A stretch of DNA of 64,000 bases. It comes from Bactericera cockerelli. Lineage: Eukaryota; Arthropoda; Insecta; Hemiptera; Triozidae. The notes beneath the pieces are model-generated. The model worked only from the letters and a program-made list of their open reading frames with translations. It ran no database searches and was not told where the DNA came from. Of the stretch, positions 53,310-64,000 are shown one piece after another (within the stretch, counting starts at the first letter, position 1; each line of letters starts with the position of its first letter). The stretch covers positions 31,915,051 through 31,979,050 of the forward strand of contig CM044961.1 of the NCBI GenBank assembly GCA_024516035.1. The letters run 5' to 3'. The position numbers were made by a program, and so were the translations under genes.

Positions 53310-53550
53310 TTAAGCCAGCGTCGATGGCGCGTTGAATACACCGGTTCTAGGATCACCGAAGTTAAGCAACGTCCAGCGAGGAGAAGAGTTCGTGATGCTG
53401 GCATTCCGGCCGACCCAGGCTGGGTGAGGTTAATGTGGGTAGCAGGTTTGTGAGTTTCCTGTGAATGGAGGGTAACACCCCCTTCGTGATATGACCATGC
53501 AGTTAAAAGCGACGTTAAACCCAAAAAAAAACAAAAAAAAACAAACAAAA
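53310..53550 (+). repeat. Complete SINE-E with 5S rRNA head and 11-bp target duplication
   Basis: Flanked by aaatccttcca at 53299-53309 and 53551-53561. The head gccagcgtcgatggcgcgttg, aatacaccggttctaggatc, accgaagttaagcaacgtcc follows the 5S rRNA order (helix I to box A and beyond). The central domain is acccaggctgggtgaggtta, atgtgggtagca, gaatggagggtaac, and the end is aaaagcgacgttaaaccc plus an A-rich tail. A retroposed, Pol III-derived element. Confidence 0.88.
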
Positions 53551-53561
53551 AAATCCTTCCA

Positions 53562-53909
53562 CCTCTATGACACAACCCATTGTGAAGAAAAATTTGAGTT
53601 GAGAAAAAGATCCTTTTTTTTGAGATACACAACTATCCGACACTTCCGGTACTCAAACCCCGCACTCCACCATCCAGATCTGCCCGTAATTGATTCCGCA
53701 CTTGACCTTGAACACCTCCGGCCCGCCCACTTTTATTTTTGGCTTCCAACGGACGAAATAAAATTCCACAAACTTGAACGAATTTAAACTTTTTTTTTCT
53801 CACTGAAATGAATGTTGTCATCCCATTTCGTTGGTTTTTTTACACACATTAGAAAAAACAGCAAACGTGAAAGTTTTTTAACACGTTGCAAGCCATTGTG
53901 TAATAAAAC
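53562..53909. other. Sequence with nothing recognised
   Basis: The small frame at 53491-53787 spans the SINE tail and is not gene-like. Confidence 0.3.
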
Positions 53910-54053
53910 GACCTCAGTAGCTTGATCGATATAAGGCGGTGGACTTGTAACCTGGAGGTTGGAGGTTCAAATCGGTTTCAGCGTAGATTTAGTAGAGCGA
54001 GTTTGAGTAGTTGTGATAACACGAAAGTGATTAACACCTATATGATAAAACTT
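53910..54053 (+). repeat. SINE-A copy
   Basis: gacctcagtagcttgatcga...gtagatttagtagagcgagt...gtgattaacacctatatgat. Confidence 0.75.
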
Positions 54054-54146
54054 ATTGTGTAATAAAAGTTTGTCTTTTAGGTAGGTATTTTCTGATACTT
54101 ACTTGAATGTAGGCTAAGAAAATTCCAAACAAACTATGTATCATAA

Positions 54147-54350
54147 TATCATCATAGGTTGGCGTCTTCGTGAACGATGGTAGCCAGACAGTGGAGGAAT
54201 GACTCAGCACTTCTACCACTGTCTTTACAAGGAGGCTAATAATTGACAAGGGCTCCCAGAACCAAATCAATGCTGATCTACTCCCTGTTTCTAGTCCCCC
54301 AGCCAGACTGCTGATGGTATAATCCCTGTTAATAGTCCCCCAGCCAGACT
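54147..54350 (+). repeat. Family F copy with duplicated terminus
   Basis: Standard body, then the terminal segment (ctccctgttt-tagtcccccagccagact) occurs twice, ending at 54309 and 54347. This is the same end from which the 40-bp minisatellite at 4541-5060 seems to derive. Confidence 0.7.
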
Positions 54351-54483
54351 ATGTATGTAGGTAAATTTTATTGACATACATAATAATATTCAATACTATT
54401 TTTTTTTAGTATTACATATTATTTTAATAAAACAAATGAAATTTTAGTGTTTTAGAAAAAAATAGCCCCTTATTAAATTTATA

Positions 54484-54620
54484 GTGCCGTATTAGGACTA
54501 ATGAGTCACATTATTTCAGCAGTAAGCCCAAAATATATAAGGTCATATAGTGAGCCCGAATGGTAGAATAACTTGTCATGTCCAGGCGACCCCTAGATTA
54601 CCAGACAAACGCTTTGACCA
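54484..54620 (-). repeat. SINE-B fragment (inverted)
   Basis: attaggactaatgagtcaca...cagcagtaagcccaaaatat...ataacttgtcatgtcc. Confidence 0.55.
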
Positions 54621-54849
54621 CTGAGCTACCGATACAGAAGGGAGGTAGGTACTGACCACAATTCTTCTTCTTGATTTCCGAATTGAAAAAAATAACTGTT
54701 TTACTTTCGAAAAATAAAAATGTCTTTTCGGAGGCATAGAAATATAAGAGTAGGGGAAATTAGAAAATTAAACTTTTCAATTACAAAAAAATAAGACATG
54801 AAAGGGTTGAAAAACTTACAACCATAAAACAATTAACAAAAAGAACATT

Positions 54850-55289
54850 AATTTGTTTTTTATGTATGTAGGAGAATAAAAGAGGGAGACAGATGGAGGG
54901 AAAAAGAGAGAGAGAGAGAAAGAGAGAAAGTGAAAAATGGAGAAAATGATATTAAGGTGATGAAAACGAAGAAGAAAGAGAAAAAGAGATAAAGGGATAA
55001 TAATAATATCCGCTTGTTTACCTATGTGTCCGATTAGGACTAATGAGTCCCATTATTCCAGCAGTAAGTACAAGACGTACAATTATGTGGTGAAATAGGA
55101 AATGAGAGAGGGATAGATAAATAAGAAATTAGAGAGATAGTAAAATAAAAGAGAGAGAAAAAAATAGAAAATGTAACAGAGAGAAAAAGGAAATGAGAAA
55201 GAGATAGATAAATAAGAAATCAGAGAGATAGAGATACAGGAAAATTAGGAAATAAGAGAGAGATAGAAATAGGAAAAACACTGCCAATT
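54850..55289. repeat. Purine-rich tract with an inverted SINE-B tail
   Basis: gagagagaRa sequence. 54998-55091 is the SINE-B tail on the minus strand (gattaggactaatgagtccc). Confidence 0.55.
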
Positions 55290-56010
55290 ATGGACACAAT
55301 ACTTCCTCGTGATTGCTTCACATTGTAAACACGTGCCAAATTTGAGATTTTTTTAGAAAATTACTAGTATCTCTAAAACGGCTCAACCGATTTTCTTCAA
55401 ATTTGTTTTATATGGTAAAATATTGTTTTTTATACATTCTAGATTCTACAAGTCTGTATCGGCAAGTCGTGCCCCTTATTTTTTGACTTCTTTGTCCAAA
55501 ATTTCGGATTTTCTTAAATATCAGAGTCAAATCATTATTAATTTAAAAATAAATATAAAAAGCCTATGTAAAATAATAATATGCATAACCATACAAAATT
55601 TCATCAAAATCGAGTGTACCGTTCACGAGATATCAGCGTTTAAGTAAAAAGTTAGTGGTCAGGCGTATGGTCTCTTTCACCAAGAACCGCTAGTACGAAT
55701 TCGATGAATTTAAAATGGGACCATCTGCAGAATGTCTCCTAGATGTGTGCAAAATTTCATCAAAATCGGTAGAGTAGTTTCCGAGATTTGCGCGTTACAA
55801 GGAATCGTTTTAACAGACCGACAGACAGACCGACAGACCGACAGACCGACGGACCGACAGACAGACACAAAACCAAATTTGCTCAGGAGGTTATGAAACG
55901 TCCAGAAATATGAAAAAAATTGAAATCGGAGCAAAAAAATATTTTTTTTTACAAAAACGAACACAATACTTCCGATTTCTAATATTAGAAATTTCTCGGA
56001 AGTAATAGAA
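55290..56010. mobile_element. Non-autonomous transposon candidate with (CAGACCGA)n
   Basis: It starts near acacaatacttcctcgtgat and ends atacttccgatttctaatat-tagaaatttctcggaagtaat, a strong terminal hairpin. The interior has 'aaaatttcatcaaaatcggt' and an 8-bp repeat run (accgacagaccgacag) at about 55815-55870. The terminal piece recurs at 42130-42165. Class uncertain. Confidence 0.5.
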
Positions 56011-56976
56011 GGGAGAGGTATTCATAGGAATTTAGAGTTCTTAGGAGGAGGAAGGCTAAGGGATTTTAATTGTTTTTCTTCCCTCTTCCCTTGATAAAAT
56101 CGGGATAAGGAGGGAGAGAACATGAAGTGGTATTCCCTCCCCAGCATTCATCCTCCATCTTTCCTCCCTATCATGGCATACATTCTCTATATTCCCTCCC
56201 CAACATTCATCCTACTTGTCATTCTTATACTTCCCAAAGAATGATACATATTTGGTAAGTTTCCTTTTCAAAGATGTGTGCTATATCTACTGTCCTAAAT
56301 ATTCCTGTCCTAGTTCAAGGTGAATATTTGACATGGATTTTTGACACATAATAAATCTTTGACAGATTGTGTGCTTCTACGATTTAATAGATATTGCTGT
56401 TTCTTTTTTTTTTTTTCTTTTTTTCTTTTTTTTTTTTTTTCTTTTTTTTTTTTGTTTAGGGCGTTCTCAACACCTCGGCCGACGTGTTTGATATAAGATG
56501 TTAGGAGACCAAAAGAGAGATCGAAGAGGGATTCATAGGAATTTAGAGCTTGGTTAGGAATGGAAATTTGCGAATGTTATTGAAAAGTATAAATTTAACT
56601 ATTTTTTTTTTTTTTTTTTTGGCATTGGTAGGCAAGGCCTTTCCATACAGCTAATTTAACTATTTATCGGGAATGTTGTTCAAATATTGCACAATCTGTC
56701 TTGCCTGGGTTTGGCCAAGAAAAAGTTATCATATTTGTGTTAATCACTTTGGTGATATCACAATTGCTCAAATCGATCAAGCTACTGAGGTCGGCTTTTT
56801 TGGCAGAGAATAGCAAGCATCACTATGTGTCGGATTTGAATGGTCACCTCATCCAAGTCCCCACCTCGCTGGACGTTGCTCAACTACAGTGACAGAACGA
56901 GAACTGGTCTGTTCAACGTGCCATCGACACTGTCGTTTACTTTTTTATTTAAGTCTTCCGGGGAACTACTTTCTGT
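56011..56976. repeat. Mixed repeat remnants
   Basis: T-rich runs at 56404-56455; poly(T) plus ggcattggtaggcaaggcct at 56602-56652 (partner of 28897-28965); an internally deleted inverted SINE-A at 56726-56796; an inverted SINE-E head piece at about 56830-56938 (ccaagtccccacctcgctgg...gttcaacgtgccatcgacac). Confidence 0.5.
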
Positions 56977-57145
56977 TGGGTCCACTCATACCTCGTGAGA
57001 AAAAATGTAAGCAGCGACCAGTGGCGGAATTATAGGCAAAAATAAGATATTGGGATATTAAAGATACGGAAAAGTCCTATAATTCTGCGCTACCCACTAA
57101 AATTGTGATATAATAACACAAAGAACACACATTATTATTATTACT
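56977..57145 (+). repeat. SINE-J copy, 5'-truncated
   Basis: gggtccactcatacctcgtg...ccagtggcggaattatagg...acaaagaacacacattatt. Confidence 0.6.
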
Positions 57146-57837
57146 TTCTGTTTTTTTGTTCTATTTTTTTAATTAAGAAGTAGCATTCTCGTCCCTCGGG
57201 CTTTGGACGTTTCTGAGATATAAGAATATGCTAAAATGAGATAGAGAGAGGGGAGGAGAAAGGGAGAGAATGAGAGTGAGAGAGAGAAAGAGAGAGGTGG
57301 ACAGAAAGAGAGATATGTATTTAATAGAGAGAGAGGAAAAGAGGGGAGAAAGAGAGTCTGAAGGCAACTGAAATCTCGTAATTAAAATCAGCAATTAAAT
57401 ATAAAATTCTAGCAATTTATGTTTTGGTTTTCTCTTTGTAGAAGTCTAACTTTTAACCCTTTGAGGCCAAATTATGAAACAGGATTTTCACAAAGATATG
57501 CTGTCCCTCAACCCGGCGCGGAGTTTCAAGTAACTACAGTCCGCCAACTTGAGAAACAATCTTGTTCTTTTCGAAAAATGGTCTTGACATTATGAATGAC
57601 CCGTCAGAAAAAAATAATTTAACACTTTAGGGGCACACTATGAAATAGGATAAAAGTTAATTTCAGCCTGACACACCCTCAAGTCGAAGTTTTCCAATCA
57701 CAGAGCAGTATAGCCCGAGTTAAGGGATAGTGTCTAGTTGTCCACTTAATATTATAGGCTGGTTGGAGTTCCACAAAAGAAGTATCAAATATCACACCGA
57801 CCTTTATTTAGATTTATTGTGACCAGTTGATTCTAAT
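57146..57837. repeat. Purine tract and family M remnants
   Basis: 57235-57355 is gagagagag-rich. 57460-57490 and 57629-57735 carry family M (aattatgaaacaggattt; cctgacacaccctcaagtcg...ccaatcacagagcagtatag). Confidence 0.45.
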
Positions 57838-58072
57838 TCTGATGTACGTCCTGATTTAAAGTAGACAGGACGGGGGTTTTACCCTCTATTCGCTGGCAAT
57901 CGTACCAGCTACCCACATTAACCTCACCCAGCCTGGGTAGGGTCGGAAATGCCAGCCTCACGTGTTTGGATGGAACAAAATTTTCGTCGAAAAGTCTGCC
58001 CCAAGTCGAACTCGGGAACTCTGGAATAAGGGGAGTAGTCACAACCATTACGCCACGGAGGATGATTTGTCC
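57838..58072 (-). repeat. SINE-D copy (inverted, partial)
   Basis: gacgggggttttaccctcta...cccacattaacctcacccag...accattacgccacggagga. Confidence 0.7.
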
Positions 58073-58822
58073 ACTATAGTTTAAATCTAATTCAGTTTCA
58101 TATTCAGTCCATAGTGTCTTGTTGGAAATAAGAAATAATCTTTCGTTATCATATCACCTTGACGAGGGAAAGAAATGGATTCAGAAAATAGCAAGAAAGA
58201 TGATAGAGAAGACAGGGAACACACAATCAATGAGTCACCTAACAGCAAAAATAAGCATGACAATCCAGAGAGGTAATGCTGCCAGCGTGTTAGGAGCATT
58301 GCCATCAGAAGAATTGCCTTCCATGTTCTCTCTGTAAATTTTAATAAATATATGAAAGTTCTATCTTTTGTTTATCTTCGAAGTAAAAATATAGTCCTTC
58401 TTAAACATGACCCCCAGATCCTTCACTCGCTCACGCCTTGTCAGCGCTTGTCTATTGATGTTGTAGGTTGCTAAAGTTGGCGATCGAATTCTATGAAATG
58501 TCATTACATGCGACATTTGCTGATGTTTTATTAGGGTATATCATATTGAAAATAAAAGACCCGACAATTGGCTACCCTGTATACAACCTGAAAGTACAGG
58601 GAGAGGGTTGGATTTTGTAATAGTGTGAAATAATTCTTCCTTACCTGATAGCTGAAAGTTACAAATGATGTTGAGAAGAACCTGCAGAATCCAGTGACTG
58701 TTTCTGTAGAGCATTGTGAGATGCAGCATAGTCGGATTGTGCTCACTCTAGAGAATCTGAAACAAGAAGCATGGCAACACGGTAAAAACAACAAGAAAAA
58801 CAATTCCTCTTAGGTTATAGAT
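58073..58822. other. Intergenic sequence, nothing recognised
   Basis: Short open frames on both strands (58119-58337, 58531-58803) have no motif I recognise. A weak remnant of a LINE coding region cannot be excluded. Confidence 0.3.
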
Positions 58823-58930
58823 TTTTTTGGGATTTTTGCCACATAATAATACTTCTTGGGCTTACTGCTGGAATAATAGGACCTAAAAGTCCTAATCGGG
58901 CAGCATATGTTAAGCGATATTTTTATATTT
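58823..58930 (+). repeat. SINE-B copy, 5'-truncated
   Basis: gggatttttgccacataataatacttcttgggcttactgctgg...cctaatcgggcagcatatg (shown in parts). Confidence 0.6.
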
Positions 58931-60149
58931 TTTTTATTATTTTTCTTTTGAAAGTATACATATATACTACATCGCCCACTTGAAGAAGGGATTGGTAAAA
59001 ATGTAGAAGAGAATAAGAAAAACCTTAGGATAAGATTGCTATGAAAAGATTTGAACAAGATAGAGAAGAATGGAGGACTCCTGCAAACCAGTTGTTTAAC
59101 TGATAACCCTAATATTACAAATAACCCTTTGTAACATAATATTACAAATAAATACATTCAATTCAATTCAATAACCCTATGGTGATAACCCTGTATCAAA
59201 TAAGTGGTAACCGTATAGGTTTGATGGCAGAGATTGCCTCAAGCAATAAACACGCCCTTTGTCAATGTTATTCTTGTCAATAAAGAGTAATATTATTATC
59301 ATCTTTCTCTTCGAATGTGAGACGCTGGATAACAGGAGATTTAGGATTTTCGAATCCAGTAATCTCGAAGATCTCCATAACCAAGAACACCTTGTCCAGA
59401 GACTGACACTTCTCATGAAGGGAACAGGTTTCTGGACTTAGGGTGTTCAGCATTGGACAACCACTCCCAACTAAGCCCAGTTGGGCCGTCATAGGCACAG
59501 AACTGGGAAATAGGATGAGAAATTATCTCCCCGGTCACAATAGATCTCACTAGGTCGCAGTGTTAATTGTATGGTGTTTCAGCTGAAACCTTGCAACCAG
59601 GTTTTATAATAATAATAATTATCATCTTTCTTTTGAGAAACTTCTTGAGAAAATTGTGATCCACCAGGTACGCTATAAAAATTAATTACCTGGAGCAGGA
59701 CATATTTCACAATCTTCCTCTTGCTCCCGGGCCCAACATTAATTAATAAACAAATTAAAATTAAATTAGAGACTCCATTTCGCTCTCTTGTTTGCAACAA
59801 TTAAAATCATGAAGGAACTTTATGAACAATCCCTCTCGCAGACATCAAAGGCGCGGGACTTTATGAAACTCAAAGGTTTCAGCAGAATAATTCTGGCGAA
59901 ACACAACGAAGTGTCAGCTGGAGGACGGGGGTTCGATTCCAGGAATCTATATGATTATTGTTAAATCTTTTATTTATAGGACAGGTAACATCTTAGATGC
60001 TAGGATTAGTAACAACTTGATTTTATTGTTAGTATTGTTTTTTTTTTCTCTTCTCACTTTCATAACTTCTTCACATTGTTCTTGTAAGTGGAGCTTGTAA
60101 AATTTCTTCGTTGGAACAATGCTAAAAAAAAAGACATATGTATTTATGT
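58931..60149. repeat. Retroelement tail and family I copy
   Basis: 59215-59300 (ggtttgatggcagagattgcc-tcaagcaataaacacgccctttgtc) is the plus-strand partner of 18898-18978. 59395-59520 (gactgacacttctcatgaag...gaaataggatgagaaat) matches 13595-13720. A third stretch, 59540-60149, shows nothing. Confidence 0.45.
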
Positions 60150-60275
60150 ACAAACAAGTAATGATAAAAATAGAAGAAAAAAATCAAGAACAATATACCT
60201 AAACAAGAAAAAATAAGTCCTAACTAAAGGGCGGGGTTATTGCCTATGGCAAACTCTTCCACCCAACAATTTATA
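60150..60275 (-). repeat. LINE-like 3' tail (family G, inverted)
   Basis: agtcctaactaaagggcggg-gttattgcc-tatggcaaactcttccacccaac. Confidence 0.55.
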
Positions 60276-60445
60276 GGAAATATTGTACAGTAAAATCTAT
60301 TAGTTTACTTGGGATTGAAAGATGGTTACAGTTTAAGTCACAATTTAAACATAATACATAAATGTAAGTAGGTACATAAATGAGTCATTTTGAAACTGGT
60401 TTCTCATACTGATAAATTCGATGAGGAACATAATTATTGAGTTGT

Positions 60446-60605
60446 AACACCCCCGTCCTGATCAGGACGTTGAAATCAAATGGAAACGTTGGCGTTAGGA
60501 AGGACATCCAGCTGTAAAAAAACATGCTCCACCCTACCAACCTCAACCATGATGTTGAACAATGCCGACCCCAAGAGCAACATAAACTGATATGGGATAA
60601 AGCCT
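60446..60605 (+). repeat. SINE-D copy, 5'-truncated
   Basis: taacacccccgtcctgatca...cgttggcgttaggaaggaca...ccgaccccaagagcaacata. Confidence 0.6.
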
Positions 60606-61175
60606 ACATACGTAGTACTTGTTCGACTATATTAGTATCATGTTTCATTGTTATAAATGTTATAATGTCAAAATAATGACAAAAACAACGCCAATTGTAG
60701 AAAATAATCAGTTAAATATGTATGCTAATATTATGTACCTGTTGACATGTTTTTTTTTTCTTCAACCAAGCAATTAGGTACTTTTTTTTACAAAACATAA
60801 CAATCAACATTCAAGGAAATAGATAAAATGAAAACAGATAATGTGTGTAAAAATATGTATAGTACTATTTCCTCATTTGATGTTTTAGTGAAATGAAAAA
60901 AGTGTGATGTCTGGCCCACTGTGTCAAAGTTAATGACATGTGTTGGGCTAGATCATGTATTAAGTGTAATGTTGGTTAATTTATTTATAAAAATCTTATA
61001 GGTAGTCATTTAAATTATGTATATCTGATTGGTGTTATGGGAATATAATATTAGAGTATAGACCAAAGTCTTACAGATTCTTTAAACATGAACTTTACCT
61101 CCAGAACTATTAAGTTGAAATGAATTAAATATAAGAGGAGACTGGAGATGTATAAAAAATAAATAATAAAATCAA
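60606..61175. other. AT-rich sequence, nothing recognised
   Basis: No feature seen. Confidence 0.3.
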
Positions 61176-61692
61176 CGACCTCAGTAGCTTGATTGATAAG
61201 ACTATGGACTTGTAACCTGGAGGTCGGTGGTTCAAGTCCCGGTTTCAGCGTAATAATAATCTCCCTTGCCTTTATCCCATATTAGCTTATGTTGCTTTTG
61301 GGGTCGGCATTGTTCAACCTCATGATTGAGGTTGGTAGGGTGGAGCACGTTTTTCAAGGCTGGATGCCCTTCCTAACGCCAACGATTTTACTTGCTTTAA
61401 CGTCCTGGATTAGGACGGGGGTTTTACCTTCCATTCGCTGGGAATCGTACCAGCTACCCACATTAACCTCACCCAGCCTGGGTTGGGCCGGAAATGGCAG
61501 CATCACGTGTTTGGATGGAACAGAATTTTCTTCGAAAAGTCTGCCCCAGCCGGGAGTTGAACTCGGGAACTCTGGACTACGGGCAGTAGTCACAACCATT
61601 ACGCCACGGAGGCTGTTTTCAGCGTAGATTTAGTAAAGCGAGTTTGAGTAGTTGTGATATCAAGAAAGTGAATAACACAAATATGATAACTT
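61176..61692 (+). repeat. SINE-A copy split by a SINE-D
   Basis: Left part 61176-61252, right part 61617-61692. The 10-bp tttcagcgta at the junction is present on both sides of the insert (61243-61252 and 61617-61626). Confidence 0.85.
61253..61616 (-). repeat. Complete SINE-D inserted in SINE-A
   Basis: A 364-bp inverted SINE-D from tail (ttagcttatgttgcttttgg, ttcaacctcatgattgaggt) to head (cattacgccacggaggctg), with a 10-bp target duplication, as expected of LINE-mediated retroposition. Confidence 0.85.
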
Positions 61693-62410
61693 TAACTTAT
61701 AAATTAATATAAAAAAAATCGCTTTCCATCACATTTTGACGGAACCCTGAATTGAGAAAACTAAATTTCTTAAAGACAAAAGTCAAAGGACAAAGTCAAA
61801 ATTATTTTGACCCTAAGGGGAACGTTTCTAAATGCAACAAAAAATGAGAGAAAGTACTTGTCTCTTTAAACTTTTTAATTTTAGCATTATGTTGACAGGG
61901 TAGCCCAGGTAAAATTAGAAGTAAAAAATAGGCTACAAGATACAAGTACACTCTTCGTCAAAATAAGAGAGCACGTAAGCTGTTTTTCATTTAAAATTTA
62001 ACTCCATGTATTTTCATGCGAATGAGAAGTGATGCAACTACTGTTGTACATAACATTTTCTGAAGATTTTTGTTAAAAAAAACTCAAGTCACTGAAAATT
62101 ATCTTATAGGGCACAAAAAGAGTACAATACATGTACCAATTCTTCGACAGTGAAAAAAAGTAGTGTCAATTTTTTTTTTTTTTTTTTTTTTTTTTCAAAC
62201 CTCATTAAATTTTATACTACATTTTAGAATTATTGATCATATCAAAAGGAAGAAGGTAAAAAAGAATAGAAGAATACTATCGTCTCCGATATCGCTTGTC
62301 TCAGGGTAAAATTTTGAAGAAAAAGTGTCCAAAATAATGGTCACTTTTTTCACTGTCCACAATATTTGGTACATGTTCTCTTTTAATTATTGTTGTATTT
62401 TTTCAATATA
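61693..62410. other. Sequence with a possible DNA-transposon remnant
   Basis: 61950-61978 (acactcttcgtcaaaataagagagcac) looks like a mariner-type end but no partner end was identified. A T run lies at 62170-62196. Nothing else. Confidence 0.3.
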
Positions 62411-62830
62411 ACCAACCTCAGTAGCTTGATCGATAAGTTGGTGGACTTGTAACCAAGTCCCGGTTTCACGGTAGGTTTTTTTTTTTAAGTGGGGTTTAAC
62501 GTCGCTTTCAACTGCCATGGTCATATCACGACGGGGGTTTTACCCTCCATTCGCAGGAAACTCACAAACCTGCTACTCACATTGACCTCACCCAGACTGA
62601 GTGGGGCCGGGAAAAGCCAGCGTCACGAGAATTAGAATTTGAATGGTCACCCATCCAAGTCTTAACCTCGCTGGATGTCGCTTAACTTCGGTGTTCTGAA
62701 GGGAACCGGTGTATTCAACATGCCATCGACGCTGGCTAATAAAGCGTTTAATTTAATAAAGGTAGGTTTAATAAAGCGAGTTTGAGTAGTTGAGTATCGC
62801 GAAATTGATTAACACAAATATGATAGCTCA
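62411..62830 (+). repeat. SINE-A copy split by a SINE-E
   Basis: Left 62411-62478, right 62761-62830, joined by the 9-bp ggtaggttt present on both sides (62470-62478 and 62761-62769). Confidence 0.8.
62479..62760 (-). repeat. SINE-E with the longest 5S rRNA head in the window
   Basis: On the minus strand: gccagcgtcgatggcatgtt, gaatacaccggttcccttca, gaacaccgaagttaagcgac, then cgaggttaagacttggatgg and gtgacc, i.e. the 5S rRNA order down to the box C/loop E region. The central domain and an A-rich end (T run at 62475-62486 on +) follow. About 22 nt of A/T-rich sequence separate the 5S start from the right-hand target duplication. Confidence 0.85.
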
Positions 62831-64000
62831 TTGTGTAATAAAAGTTTGTCTTAAAAGTTTGTACAAATATGAAAACTTAACTTTTAACTTATTTTTTTCT
62901 TCAATAAAAGCACTTGAACTGGGCAAAAAAATATTGTCGTTCATGTTTTTTTTTTCAATTTGGGTACACTCATTTAATAAATTGGTTACACTACTGAGCT
63001 CATCATGTTTCCTAGTAATTCGTCAGAATAGAGAGGAAATATGTATGTACATTGTACGTATATGTCTATAAAAATAATCGAAGATCAATAGACAAAGTAT
63101 TCATCAAACATGTAACGTAAAAAATTGTGGCCGAACTAAATATAAAGCGACTGTTAAATGGTTCCACCTGATAACTAAATAATAATAATATTTGTATGTA
63201 TAAATATTATTATTTTAATTTAAAATGAAAAAAAAAAAAAAAAAAAAAATCGGTACCTACAGGAAATAAACATCTTACTAAAGAAAAAAAATGTTCTCAA
63301 TAATCAAAAATCAAAATGTGTTGAAGAAAGAAAAATGGCAAGAAAATGGGAGAGCTAGAAGAACACAATAGGGGTAATATGGAGAACAAAAATAAATTGC
63401 CAAATGAAATGAAGTGAAAGCCGTTGATAAAGTCATGGTGGAGAATAGAGAAATATTGATGAAATTTAAAATAGCGAGTTAGAATATTGGCCGTAGAATG
63501 AATTTGAAAAGAGAGGAGACGAAAGGAAGGAGAGAAAGAGAGGACAGAAAAGTGAATAGAGATAAAGGAAAAATAAGAAGAAACGGGAGAAAAAAAAAGA
63601 AGGTAGAAGAGAAAGAAGTGGGAGAAAAAGAACGATATTATTTCTTTCTAAATTGAAAAGAAAAAAAAACTATGTCAGACTTTAAGCAATGTTGATGTTG
63701 TCAAACTTGATCGGATTGAAGAGAGAAAGAATAAACAAAAAATATTCAAAACACATTCCAAAGTACATTGATTTTGTTATTATTATTAGAGATGACCCGA
63801 AAAGACTATAATATATGGTTAGCTGGGTACTCAGCACATCCACTAAAAACCACCCATGTCGAACAAATTTAGGATTTTTTTTAATAGATCTTCCTGGAAA
63901 GACTTTTAACTAAAGTCAGTGAAAAAGATGCATTATCGTTGATTGGCACCCAGAAAATGATGCAATTCTTGCGAAAAATAAACTGGTAGTTCCTAGCACT
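62831..64000. other. AT-rich right end of the window
   Basis: An A run at 63229-63249 and a purine-rich stretch at 63300-63640. No gene, RNA or recurring repeat identified. Confidence 0.35.

Noticed and set aside
53310..53430. Functional 5S rRNA gene
   Set aside because: The match stops before the end of 5S rRNA, several stems are disrupted, and a SINE body and A-rich tail follow.

Overview
This is arthropod nuclear DNA, most likely from an insect. I infer this from an intron-containing animal alkaline phosphatase gene with GT-AG introns, mariner/Tc1 and Helitron-type transposons, and very many SINE-like repeats. The host DNA is AT-rich with long AG/CT microsatellites. A hemipteran is a guess I cannot test here.

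The only protein-coding host locus I can support is a tandem pair of membrane-type alkaline phosphatase (ALP) genes on the + strand. The left edge holds only the last exon of an upstream paralogue (1806-2080). It is preceded by five extra, 155-bp-spaced tandem copies of its own splice acceptor plus exon start (about 1008-1805). The second gene is complete: nine exons between 6791 and 27547, all introns GT-AG, reading frame closed, 556 residues. It has a signal peptide, the full Ser/Arg/Zn/Mg active-site set and a C-terminal GPI-anchor signal. Its last intron (17066-27269) is 10.2 kb and contains an initiator tRNA-Met gene (18440-18511).

From 27548 to 64000 I find no host gene. This part is repeats. 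(1) Many dispersed SINE-like families, labelled A-L here. Most have tRNA-like heads with B-box motifs; one (E) has a 5S rRNA head; F has no recognisable Pol III head. (2) DNA transposons: an intact mariner transposase (37155-38210, minus strand), two Tc1/mariner relatives with very long equal inverted arms (21172-23061 and 24408-26049), a short Helitron-type element (8736-8970) and several MITEs. (3) LINE-like 3' tails. (4) A 40-bp minisatellite with a 7-unit higher-order period (4541-5060) and a G-rich minisatellite (about 45000-46345). (5) Strand-asymmetric polypurine and polypyrimidine tracts, several over 500 bp.

The most interesting points are the acceptor array in the upstream ALP gene, the 5S-headed SINE that shares a central domain with a tRNA-headed SINE, and the two foldback transposons. 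Many insertions are nested with readable target duplications, so relative ages can be ordered. Family names, organism and expression are inferences; no database search was possible.
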